Assembly (NCBI GenBank): GCA_032122355.1
Contig: JAUMCS010000020.1
Coordinates: forward strand, 1 to 39,392
Direction of reading: 5' to 3'
DNA: 39,392 nucleotides
From: RFTU01 sp032122355
GTDB taxonomy: Bacteria; Pseudomonadota; Gammaproteobacteria; Burkholderiales; Burkholderiaceae_C
The notes beneath the pieces are model-generated. The model had not been told where the DNA came from and searched no databases. It was given only the letters and a program-made list of their open reading frames with translations. Position numbers and translations under genes: made by a program. This document shows positions 15,416-24,115 of the stretch, piece by piece (the first letter of the stretch is position 1; the number at the start of each line of letters is the position of its first letter).

Positions 15416-18400
15416 TTACACGGCAGATTTCGATTTTGCAACGCTGCGCTTAGTTGAGCTTGCCTTAGCACTAGAATCGGTAGCCTCTGCTAAGGTATTT
15501 GTACCGCTGGGCGAACTGACGGCGGCCATCGCACGACGATATTCGTGCGGAAATACCTTAATAAACCGATCTTTACTTTGTTCCCAGTTGTCAAGTATTT
15601 CACGCGCCCGCAAAGAACCCGTCCACTTGTAATGCGCATCAATCAAATTCTTCAATAAGACTTCATCAGCTTGTCCGCGGTGGGTAGGTATACATTGCGC
15701 CTTTTGCTCAACAGCACTGAGGATAGGGTCTAAGGCCACCATGGCGGTGTTACAACGCTGACTAAACTGGCCATCTTCGTCATACACATAAGCCACGCCA
15801 CCACTCATGCCAGCAGCAAAATTCCTGCCCGTTTTGCCCAGGACCACCACCGTACCCCCAGTCATGTACTCACAACCATGATCGCCCGTTCCTTCTACCA
15901 CAGCTGTTGCTCCGGATAAGCGGACACCAAAACGCTCTCCGGCCACACCTCGGAAGAAGGCTTCACCACTCGTAGCACCATATAAAACCGTATTGCCTAC
16001 AATGATGTTAGATGTGGAATCACCGCGGAAATCGAGACTAGGCCGAACAACGATACGCCCACCCGATAAGCCCTTGCCCGTGTAATCATTGGCTTCACCA
16101 ATCAAATACAACATGATGCCCTGGGCTAAGAATGCACCATAACTTTGGCCTCCTGTACCTTCCATTTGAATGAATATGGATTCATCGGGCAAGCCCAAGG
16201 GATGCTGACGCACCAATTCACCGGACAACATAGCTCCAACACTGCGATTGACATTGCGGGCATTTTCTATCAACTTCACCTTCTTGCCTTGCAGCAAGGC
16301 GGGCTGGCATTTTTCAATCAAAGTGATATCCAAAGCCTTACCAAGCTCATGATCTTGCTCGGCTGCATGCCTTCTCGGCACATCCGCAGGCACCAGAGGT
16401 TGCGCCAATAATCGGCTGTAATCAAGCCCTTTGGCTTTCCAATGTGCGATGCCTTTTTTCATATCCAGCAAATCGGATCGCCCAATGAGCTCATCGAATT
16501 TGCGCATACCGAGTTGCGCCATGATTTGACGAACTTCTTCAGCCACAAAGAAGAAGTAATTCACAATGTGCTCAGGTTTGCCCGTGAATTTTTTTCTCAG
16601 TTCAGGGTCTTGGGTGGCCACACCTACGGGGCAGGTGTTGAGATGGCATTTACGCATCATGATGCAACCTTCAACCACCAATGGCGCCGTAGCAAACCCA
16701 AACTCATCGGCACCTAATAAAGCACCAATTACCACATCACGGCCTGTTTTCATTTGGCCGTCAGCTTGAACTCGAATACGCCCACGCAACCGGTTCAGAA
16801 CCAATGTTTGTTGGGTTTCGGCCAGTCCCAATTCCCAGGGGCTTCCCGCATGTTTGATCGAAGACCAGGGTGATGCACCCGTACCCCCATCATGACCGGC
16901 AATCACTACATGATCAGCCTTGCACTTGGCGACGCCGGCAGCAATGGTTCCAACGCCGACCTCACTAACCAGTTTGACGCTGATGGTTGCCCGTGAATTC
17001 ACGTTTTTCAAGTCATGAATGAGCTGAGCTAAATCTTCAATCGAGTAAATATCATGGTGCGGCGGCGGGCTGATCAAACCCACCCCAGGCACGGAATAGC
17101 GCAAAAAGCCTATGTACTCAGATACTTTAGCACCTGGCAATTGCCCACCCTCTCCGGGTTTAGCGCCTTGCGCCATTTTGATTTGAATTTGATCAGCACT
17201 GGCCAAATACTCGGCCGTCACACCAAAACGGCCAGATGCCACTTGCTTGATTTTCGAGCGCAAGGAATCGCCTTCTTGCATGATGTAATCAGCTTCAATG
17301 ACGTTTGGCCCGAGCACATCCGACACCTTGGTGCCCGCTTTAATGGCTATACCCTTAAATTCATTTCGATAACGCGCTGGATCTTCACCACCTTCTCCGG
17401 TATTGCTTTTGCCGCCTATACGGTTCATGGCCAATGCCAAGGTGGAATGTGCCTCGGTGGAAATAGACCCCAACGACATGGCTCCTGTAGCAAAACGCTT
17501 GACAATTTCAGAAGCGGGCTCTACCTCGCTCAAAGGTATTGCCGCAGCTTGATCAACCTTGAATTCAAACAACCCACGCAGCGTCATGTGACGGCGGCTT
17601 TGGTCATTGATAAGTTGTGCGTATTCTTTGTAAGTTTCAAATTTTCCTGAGCGCGTACTGTGCTGCAACTTAGCAATGACATCGGGTGTCCACATATGCT
17701 CTTCGCCACGTACGCGCCAAGCGTATTCACCGCCCGCATCCAACATATTGGCAAGCACCGGATCATTGCCAAAGGCGGCACGATGCATACGCAAGGCTTC
17801 TTCAGCGATTTGGAATACGCCTATACCACCGACCTGAGTGGCCGTTCCGCGGAAGTACTTATCTACGACTTCTTTTTCTAGGCCAATCGCTTCAAATAAC
17901 TGCGCACCACAGTAAGACATATAGGTGCTCACACCCATTTTGGACATGATTTTGGACAAGCCTTTGCCAATGGCTTTGATGTAGTTATAGATCGCCTTTT
18001 CAGCCGATAAATCAGCAGGAAGATCTTGATGCATGGCGGCTAATGTTTCCAAAGCCAAATAAGGGTGAATGGCCTCGGCACCATAACCAGCCAGGGTGGC
18101 ATATTGATGGATTTCACGTGCACCCCCTGTTTCAACCACCAACCCGACGATGGTGCGTAAGCCCTCACGCACCAAGTGCTGATGCACTGCGGAGAGCGCC
18201 AGCAAGGCGGGTATCGCAATATGCTTGCGATTCATTTGACGGTCAGAAATGACCAAAATGTTATGCCCTGTTTTGATGGCATCCACCGCCTCGGCACACA
18301 GTGATGCCAACTTCGCCTCAACACCCTCATAGCCCCACCCTAGCGGATACGTGATGTTGAGCTCATAGCTTTTGAATTTTCCACCCGTGGCAGCATCAAT

Positions 18401-20164
18401 GGCACGGATGCGAGCCATACCCTCAAAATCAAGAATGGGCTGGCTCACTTCCAAACGCATAGGCGGATTAACGGCGTTAATATCCAGCAAATTGGGCTTA
18501 GGGCCAATAAATGATACCAACGACATCACGATGGCCTCCCGAATAGGATCAATGGGAGGGTTAGTCACTTGAGCAAATAATTGCTTGAAATAATGGGACA
18601 AGGATTTATTGCGGTCCGATAAAACGGCCAGTGGCGAGTCATTGCCCATCGAACCCACACCTTCTTCGGCAGTTGCCGCCATCGGGCCCATGAGAAATTT
18701 GAGGTCTTCTTGGGTGTAGCCAAATGCTTGCTGCCGATCGAGCAGGGTTTCTTCGCTGCACACTTGATTTGCTCCAACGGGTAGCGGCAATGCTTCAAGC
18801 TTGATGCGCAAGTTATTAATCCACCGTTGATATGGCTTTGCCGACGCATAGAGATTTTTGATCTCTTCGTCTTCAATAATGCGACCTTGCTCAAGGTCAA
18901 TTAAAAACATTTTTCCAGGCTGCAAACGCCATTTTTTGAGTATGCGACTTTCCGGGACCGGCAACACACCCGACTCGGAACCCATGATTACCAAATCATC
19001 ATCCGTGATGACGTATCGCGCAGGGCGTAATCCGTTCCTGTCTAGGGTTGCACCAATCTGGCGGCCGTCGGTAAACACCATGGCAGCAGGACCATCCCAA
19101 GGCTCCATCATGGCTGCGTGGTATTCATAGAAGGCTTTTCTACGCTCATCCATGAGGGTATGTTGCTCCCAGGCCTCGGGAATCATCATCATCGCTGCCT
19201 GAGCCAATGGGTAACCAGCCATGGTTAGCAATTCGAGGGCATTATCAAACGTAGCGGTATCGGACTGACCTTCAAAACTGATGGGATAGAGCTTTTGCAA
19301 ATCGGCACCTAAAACGGGTGATCGCATCACACCTTCACGAGCGCGCATCCAGTTGAAGTTACCCTTGACTGTATTGATTTCACCGTTATGCGCCACCATG
19401 CGATAAGGGTGAGCTAATGGCCACTCCGGAAACGTATTGGTCGAAAAACGTTGATGCACCAAGGCCAAAGCCGACACGCAACGCTCATCACGTAAATCGT
19501 TATAGTACTGCCCTACCTGGTCAGCCAGCAATAAACCTTTGTAGATCACAGTACGGCAACTCATACTCGGAACATAGTACTCTGGGCTATGCTTCAAGTT
19601 CAAATGCTGGATAGCCGCTGATGCCGTTTTGCGAATAACATACAATTTCCGCTCAAGCGCATCCGGAATAATAATATCAACACCGCGCCCAATAAATATT
19701 TGACGAATAACTGGTTCCTTCTCCCGCACAATGGGAGACATAGGCATCTCACGATTTACTGGCACATCACGCCAGCCCAGGAAAATCAAGCCCTCAGCTT
19801 TGACCGCACGCTCGAGCTCCTGCTCACAGGCCAAACGAGATGCATGTTCTTTGGGCAAAAAAATCATACCCACGCCATACTCACCCATTGGGGGCAGATC
19901 CACGCCCTGAGCCGCCATATCCTCGCGAAATAAAGCATCGGGTATCTGAATCAAAATACCTGCTCCATCCCCCATCAAGGGATCAGCCCCTACGGCGCCG
20001 CGATGATCGAGATTTTCAAGAATTTTAAGGCCCTGACCGACAATACTATGCGCCTTTTGCCCCCGAATGTGCGCCACAAATCCCACACCACAAGCATCGT
20101 GCTCATTGGCGGGATCATACAAACCTTGCGGATTTAATGAGGCTAATTCGGCGACCATCATCAT
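15416..20164 (-). CDS. gltB: Glutamate synthase (NADPH) large subunit
   Basis: Large subunit of GOGAT, about 1582 residues. The N-terminal class II glutaminase begins after a 24-residue propeptide; the nucleophile is Cys25 in NEHDACGVGF. Then come the central domain, the FMN-binding synthase domain with PGEGGQLPGAKV and SPPPHHDIYSIEDLAQLI, the [3Fe-4S] motif CHLNTCPVG near residue 1175, and the C-terminal beta-helix with GDHGCEYMTGG. The last 35 or so residues are a Ser/Ala/Lys-rich tail ending in KSKSAV that resembles no domain. ATG codons at 20164, 20161 and 20158 compete; AGGGAG lies just upstream. Transcribed with gltD. The 130 bases upstream should hold the promoter, but I could not define it. 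Confidence 0.98.
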   Translation of the reverse strand: MMMVAELASLNPQGLYDPANEHDACGVGFVAHIRGQKAHSIVGQGLKILENLDHRGAVGADPLMGDGAGILIQIPDALFREDMAAQGVDLPPMGEYGVGMIFLPKEHASRLACEQELERAVKAEGLIFLGWRDVPVNREMPMSPIVREKEPVIRQIFIGRGVDIIIPDALERKLYVIRKTASAAIQHLNLKHSPEYYVPSMSCRTVIYKGLLLADQVGQYYNDLRDERCVSALALVHQRFSTNTFPEWPLAHPYRMVAHNGEINTVKGNFNWMRAREGVMRSPVLGADLQKLYPISFEGQSDTATFDNALELLTMAGYPLAQAAMMMIPEAWEQHTLMDERRKAFYEYHAAMMEPWDGPAAMVFTDGRQIGATLDRNGLRPARYVITDDDLVIMGSESGVLPVPESRILKKWRLQPGKMFLIDLEQGRIIEDEEIKNLYASAKPYQRWINNLRIKLEALPLPVGANQVCSEETLLDRQQAFGYTQEDLKFLMGPMAATAEEGVGSMGNDSPLAVLSDRNKSLSHYFKQLFAQVTNPPIDPIREAIVMSLVSFIGPKPNLLDINAVNPPMRLEVSQPILDFEGMARIRAIDAATGGKFKSYELNITYPLGWGYEGVEAKLASLCAEAVDAIKTGHNILVISDRQMNRKHIAIPALLALSAVHQHLVREGLRTIVGLVVETGGAREIHQYATLAGYGAEAIHPYLALETLAAMHQDLPADLSAEKAIYNYIKAIGKGLSKIMSKMGVSTYMSYCGAQLFEAIGLEKEVVDKYFRGTATQVGGIGVFQIAEEALRMHRAAFGNDPVLANMLDAGGEYAWRVRGEEHMWTPDVIAKLQHSTRSGKFETYKEYAQLINDQSRRHMTLRGLFEFKVDQAAAIPLSEVEPASEIVKRFATGAMSLGSISTEAHSTLALAMNRIGGKSNTGEGGEDPARYRNEFKGIAIKAGTKVSDVLGPNVIEADYIMQEGDSLRSKIKQVASGRFGVTAEYLASADQIQIKMAQGAKPGEGGQLPGAKVSEYIGFLRYSVPGVGLISPPPHHDIYSIEDLAQLIHDLKNVNSRATISVKLVSEVGVGTIAAGVAKCKADHVVIAGHDGGTGASPWSSIKHAGSPWELGLAETQQTLVLNRLRGRIRVQADGQMKTGRDVVIGALLGADEFGFATAPLVVEGCIMMRKCHLNTCPVGVATQDPELRKKFTGKPEHIVNYFFFVAEEVRQIMAQLGMRKFDELIGRSDLLDMKKGIAHWKAKGLDYSRLLAQPLVPADVPRRHAAEQDHELGKALDITLIEKCQPALLQGKKVKLIENARNVNRSVGAMLSGELVRQHPLGLPDESIFIQMEGTGGQSYGAFLAQGIMLYLIGEANDYTGKGLSGGRIVVRPSLDFRGDSTSNIIVGNTVLYGATSGEAFFRGVAGERFGVRLSGATAVVEGTGDHGCEYMTGGTVVVLGKTGRNFAAGMSGGVAYVYDEDGQFSQRCNTAMVALDPILSAVEQKAQCIPTHRGQADEVLLKNLIDAHYKWTGSLRAREILDNWEQSKDRFIKVFPHEYRRAMAAVSSPSGTNTLAEATDSSAKASSTKRSVAKSKSAV

Positions 20165-20231
20165 ACGTGCTCCCTATATTTGACAAAACCGTAGCATACC
20201 GCAAATTCACACTAGAGCCGATACAAATAAT

Positions 20232-20288
20232 GGGGACAGACCCCTTTAAATGCAATTTATAGCCTTAGGTCAAAATTAAAAGGGACAG
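20232..20288. repeat. REP-like palindrome pair beside the RAYT gene
   Basis: GGGGACAGACCCC (20232-20244) is an imperfect palindrome with a 4-bp GC stem and 5-base loop. The core GGGACAG recurs at 20282-20288. The pair lies directly downstream of the REP-associated transposase, which ends at 20295. RAYT enzymes act on short palindromic repeats located next to their genes, so these are candidate substrates. Only two copies are visible in the window, so repetition in the genome is not shown. Confidence 0.5.
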
Positions 20289-20294
20289 GTTGAA

Positions 20295-20976
20295 TTAGGT
20301 GTTCTCCGACCTAGGTGGTCGACCTCTAGGTCGAGCATGCAAATGACGGCTAAGTTTCTCACACCAAGCATCTAAGGTTGAAGGAGTACCCATCGCCAAA
20401 CCCCGCTGAACTGATGTATGAAAGGATTGCAAATCAGACTTAGGCAAATCTACACTAAGCATTTTGCCTATCAAATGGGGTGTTACCCAAACGCCAATAC
20501 AAGGGGTGAGGGTGAATGTATGATTCTTCTGCAAGCCCCAGATGATGCCGAGCACTCGACCACTCATAACCCGATGCATGAGTAACCAAACCAGCGCGAA
20601 CGGGATTGAGTTCAATGTAGCGCATACATGCCAAATAATAGCGCTCTTCCTCAATAGGCATTGCCTTAAAGCGCCCCTCCCAGAGCGTGCCTGAGCGACC
20701 ATATAAGGTATTGAATCGGCTGACATACGAGCGCCCTAACATTTGCATTGCCCTACTCAGACTCTGAGAGTCAGTGGGCGTGACCAGCAAATGGTAATGA
20801 TTACTCATCATCACATAAGCATGCACTACCACCTTAGCTTCATGCATAGCATTTACCATCATCGCTTTCCAAGCCATGCGATCAGCATCACTCAAATAAA
20901 TATTCTGACGATTGTGTCCACGTTGAAAAACATGGTGCGGCAATCCTGGTATGACTAATCGAGGTTGTCTAGCCAT
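20295..20976 (-). pseudogene. REP-associated tyrosine transposase (RAYT, TnpA_REP), frameshifted
   Basis: HUH single-strand transposase of the Y1/IS200-like type. From ATG 20976 the frame gives 173 residues with PHHVFQRG (13-20), the HUH pair H60-Y-H62 in MSNHYHLLV, a probable catalytic Tyr84 in GRSYVSRFN, NPVRAG (124-129) and YEWSS (137-141). It then stops at 20455 after FDRQNA. The expected family C-terminus continues in the +1 frame: LPKSDLQSFHTSVQRGLAMG through ARPRGRPPR, ending at 20295. One base change in length near the AAAA at about 20466-20470 would restore a protein of about 225 residues. The catalytic half is intact, so the shortened protein might still work. It lies 14 bases after aroB. 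Confidence 0.82.
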
Positions 20977-20990
20977 ATTAAAAACAAAGT

Positions 20991-22076
20991 TTAAGCTGTG
21001 TGTGTGCGAATGACATCCATCACCATGTCATCAGGCGCACTGCCGGTGCGTGCACATCCCAATGATTCAATCAACACAAATCGAATCTCACCTGCCTGCG
21101 CTTTTTTATCAACTTGCATTAACTCCAGATAACGCTCGGGAGATAAATCGGGACCGAGAACAGGAAGCCCAGCTCGCTCAATCAAATGCATGATACGAGA
21201 AACGAATGAAGCCGGCATATAACCCAAACGTACCGAGAGCTCACTGGCCATGACCATACCACAAGCTACGGCCTCGCCATGAAGCCACTGACCATAGCCC
21301 AAACCCGACTCAATGGCGTGACCAAAGGTATGTCCAAAATTCAAAATAGCGCGCAAACCACTTTCACGCTCGTCTTGGCCTACGACATGAGCTTTGATCT
21401 CGCACGAACGCTTGACGGCATAAGCCAGCGCATCCATATCTAGGGACCGTAAGGCTTCCATATGGACCTCAAGCCAATGAAAAAATTCAGCATCAGCAAT
21501 AGGTCCATACTTGATAATTTCTGCTAAACCTGCACTGATCTCACGTGGCGCTAATGTGCGTAGAACTGATAGGTCACACACTACCTTTGAAGGCTGATAG
21601 AAAGCACCAATCATGTTTTTACCCAAAGGATGATTGATGGCCGTTTTACCGCCAACAGAGGAGTCAACCTGGGCCAGCAATGAAGTAGGCACCTGAACAA
21701 AAGGCACCCCACGCATATAGCATGCAGCAATAAAACCAGTGAGATCGCCAACGACCCCGCCGCCTAGCGCAAATAGTACGGTTTGACGATCACAAGCCTG
21801 CGATAGCAACTCCGTGAAAACTTGGTTCATAGAATCCCAAGATTTATGTATCTCACCATCTGGCAAGATCACCAATAAAACACGGGGGTAATGGAGTTGC
21901 AAGGCCTGCTTCAGTCGTTCGGCATACAAAGGTGCAACGGTTACGTTTGAAACAATCACGGCCGTTGCCGCGCGAGGCAGGTCAGACCATACAGATGAAT
22001 CACTCCACAAACCTTCACCAATGTGAATGTTGTAGGTATGGTTAGCCAAGGATACAGGAACAAGTACTGGATTCAT
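20991..22076 (-). CDS. aroB: 3-dehydroquinate synthase
   Basis: Second step of the shikimate pathway: cyclises DAHP to 3-dehydroquinate with NAD and a divalent metal. It has 361 residues, the normal length. NAD-binding ALGGGVVGD is at 103-111, the lysine-rich active-site block DSSVGGKTAINHPLGKN is at 138-154, and the metal ligands are E186 (AEIIKYG), H249 (FGHTFGH) and H266 (HGEAV). ATG at 22076 starts 16 bases after aroK. The pil-aroK-aroB order is a common betaproteobacterial arrangement. Confidence 0.98.
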   Translation of the reverse strand: MNPVLVPVSLANHTYNIHIGEGLWSDSSVWSDLPRAATAVIVSNVTVAPLYAERLKQALQLHYPRVLLVILPDGEIHKSWDSMNQVFTELLSQACDRQTVLFALGGGVVGDLTGFIAACYMRGVPFVQVPTSLLAQVDSSVGGKTAINHPLGKNMIGAFYQPSKVVCDLSVLRTLAPREISAGLAEIIKYGPIADAEFFHWLEVHMEALRSLDMDALAYAVKRSCEIKAHVVGQDERESGLRAILNFGHTFGHAIESGLGYGQWLHGEAVACGMVMASELSVRLGYMPASFVSRIMHLIERAGLPVLGPDLSPERYLELMQVDKKAQAGEIRFVLIESLGCARTGSAPDDMVMDVIRTHTA

Positions 22077-22092
22077 GACAAGTCGGTAATTT

Positions 22093-22647
22093 CTAGGATT
22101 GCAGATGATTTTCGGAATCGGAATGGAGCTCCAACTGCATCAATATTTTATGCACCAAGGCATGTACTGAAGGACGGCCTGTTTCAAGAACAAAATGCGA
22201 CGCTTGACGATACAAGGAATCACGCTCTAGGTACAATTCATCTAACCTTTGGAATAAATTAGCCACCTGCAACAATGGCCTAGATTTATCATACCGCAAA
22301 CGGCGATACAGAGCCGTGGGGCTGCTGTGCAAATATAAAACAGTGAAGTTTTGTCTGAGAAAATTCCGATTGGCTTCACGCAAAACAGCACCGCCGCCCG
22401 TGGCTAGAACCATACTTTGACCGTTATTTTGTTGGGCAATTACCGCTTGCTCTATATCTCGAAATGAAGACTCGCCCTTGAGGGCAAACCATTCCTTGAT
22501 GGGCATACCGATTTGCTGTTCAATCAATATGTCGGTGTCCACAAAAGGCACCTGCAAAGACTGCGCCAGTTGACGCCCTACCGTAGATTTTCCACCGCCA
22601 GGCATGGCAACCAAAGCGATGCGCGAATGGGCTAGCGCACTGACCAC
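22093..22647 (-). CDS. aroK: Shikimate kinase
   Basis: Phosphorylates shikimate at the 3-hydroxyl with ATP. It has 184 residues. The P-loop reads AMPGGGKST (14-22), where the first glycine of the usual GxxxxGKS is Ala. DTD (shikimate and Mg contact) follows in VPFVDTDILIE, and the GGG of TGGGAVL is intact. The lid with KSRPLL is present. The start is GTG at 22647, sharing one base with the pilQ TAG stop, so translation may be coupled to pilQ. Confidence 0.95.
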   Translation of the reverse strand: MVSALAHSRIALVAMPGGGKSTVGRQLAQSLQVPFVDTDILIEQQIGMPIKEWFALKGESSFRDIEQAVIAQQNNGQSMVLATGGGAVLREANRNFLRQNFTVLYLHSSPTALYRRLRYDKSRPLLQVANLFQRLDELYLERDSLYRQASHFVLETGRPSVHALVHKILMQLELHSDSENHLQS

Positions 22648-24098
22648 TACTGCTTGTCCAACAAAACACGGGGCGTTAAAAAAACCAATAACTCCGTTCG
22701 ACGCGTATCGCGGATTTTATTCTTGAAAAGATTGCCAAGAACGGGCAAATCACCCAAAAAAGGAACCCTGGCCTGACTGGTGTTTTCCTCTTGCTCATAG
22801 ATGCCGCCGATGACAACCGTACCGCCATTATCGACCAGCACCTGAGTTTTAACCTCTTTGGTATTGATTTCTCTGCCTACTGGGGTTAGGTTACCTAAAC
22901 TATCTTTATTGACCATCACGTCCAAAATAATATTACCCTCGGGCGTAATCTGTGGCGTCACTTTTAAGCGCAAACCTGCCTCAATCAACTGCACCGATGT
23001 CGCTCCTGATGTGGTCGATTGCTGAAAAGGAATTTTAAACCCTTGGTTGATATAAGCCTCCACTTTATCTGCCGTCACAATTCTGGGGCTAGAAACAACT
23101 TTACCCTGACCATCAGCCTCAAGCGCTGATAACTCTAAATTTAGAAAACGGTTGGAGGTAGCGCCGAAGATAGATAAAGCAAAAGTGGCGGGATCAAAAT
23201 TTTTCACATTATTAGCTGGCAAATTCACCAACTGCGTATTCGAGAAGCTGGCCGAAGTATCCGGTTGCCCTGTTTGAGCACCAACCGCCGCCATATTCCC
23301 ACCAATAGTTATGCGACCTTGATTGCCTAAAGCCACACCTGCGTTGGAATTCAAGCGATTTTCATTCATCCCCAATTTCACCCCCAGTGATTTACCAAAG
23401 CTATCATTGGCCTCGACGATGCGTGCCTCAATGAGCACTTGACGCACTGGAACATCCACTTTGGCGATCAAATCTTCAACCTCTTTTAACTTGAGTGCGA
23501 TATCGGTCACAAACAATTGATTGGTACGCTCATCAGGTATCACACTACCACGGGATGACAAAATACTGCGAACATTACCGGAACCACTCGAACTGGATGA
23601 AGAAGTGACCCCGGATGTTGCCACAGAGCTAGCCCCGATAGGCATGCCTCTTAGGCCATTAGCCACCTCTCGCGCTTTGGTGTAGTTGAGCTGATAAGAC
23701 CGTGTACGTATGGGCTCTAGATCACTGAGTTTTTTGCGCGCCTCTAGATCGGCTTGCTCTTTGGCTGCCAATTCCTCACGAGGAGCCACGAAGATAACAT
23801 TACCATTTTGCTGCATGCCCAAACCACGCGATTGCAAGATAATGTCCAAAGCCTGGTCCCAAGGGGTATCTTTCAGCCTTAATGTAACGGCGCCGCTGAC
23901 CGAATCGCTGACCACCATATTCAATTGGCTAAACTCAGCAATCACTTGTAATACCGATCTCACTTCAATATTCTGAAAATTGAGAGAAAGTTTGTTTCCC
24001 AAGTAGCGCTTTTCAGCATGAGCTTGGTCAGCAGCATGAACTGGGATTGAGCCCATTAAAATGGTAATGAGACCCCAGCGGCATAAGTGTGTTTTCAT
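22647..24098 (-). CDS. pilQ: Type IV pilus secretin PilQ (no AMIN domains)
   Basis: Outer-membrane secretin through which the type IV pilus passes. Taking ATG 24098, which has AAGGAAT upstream and opens a clear signal peptide ending HAADQA, gives 483 residues. After the signal come an STN/N0-type domain (LSLNFQNIEVRSVLQVIAEF), a secretin N domain (RSYQLNYTKAREVANGL), a Ser/Gly-rich linker, and the C-terminal secretin barrel with VEAYINQGFKIPF and GGTVVIGGIYEQEE. Usual PilQ proteins are about 700 residues and carry one or two peptidoglycan-binding AMIN domains before N0; none is seen here. A longer start at 24164 only adds 22 residues inside the upstream gene's end. Confidence 0.95.
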   Translation of the reverse strand: MKTHLCRWGLITILMGSIPVHAADQAHAEKRYLGNKLSLNFQNIEVRSVLQVIAEFSQLNMVVSDSVSGAVTLRLKDTPWDQALDIILQSRGLGMQQNGNVIFVAPREELAAKEQADLEARKKLSDLEPIRTRSYQLNYTKAREVANGLRGMPIGASSVATSGVTSSSSSSGSGNVRSILSSRGSVIPDERTNQLFVTDIALKLKEVEDLIAKVDVPVRQVLIEARIVEANDSFGKSLGVKLGMNENRLNSNAGVALGNQGRITIGGNMAAVGAQTGQPDTSASFSNTQLVNLPANNVKNFDPATFALSIFGATSNRFLNLELSALEADGQGKVVSSPRIVTADKVEAYINQGFKIPFQQSTTSGATSVQLIEAGLRLKVTPQITPEGNIILDVMVNKDSLGNLTPVGREINTKEVKTQVLVDNGGTVVIGGIYEQEENTSQARVPFLGDLPVLGNLFKNKIRDTRRTELLVFLTPRVLLDKQ

Positions 24099-24115
24099 GG
24101 CAATATTCCTTTCAC

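Noticed and set aside
15391..15471. GTG start for gltD inside gltB
   Set aside because: The ATG at 15390 has AAGGA and yields the classical MGKVTGF N-terminus.
17054..17650. 198-codon open frame on the plus strand
   Set aside because: It lies wholly opposite the well-conserved FMN domain of gltB and resembles no protein; a shadow frame.
20295..20726. A separate 143-codon minus-strand gene overlapping the transposase
   Set aside because: Only its C-terminal third makes sense, and that is the missing RAYT tail; the rest is out-of-frame transposase sequence.
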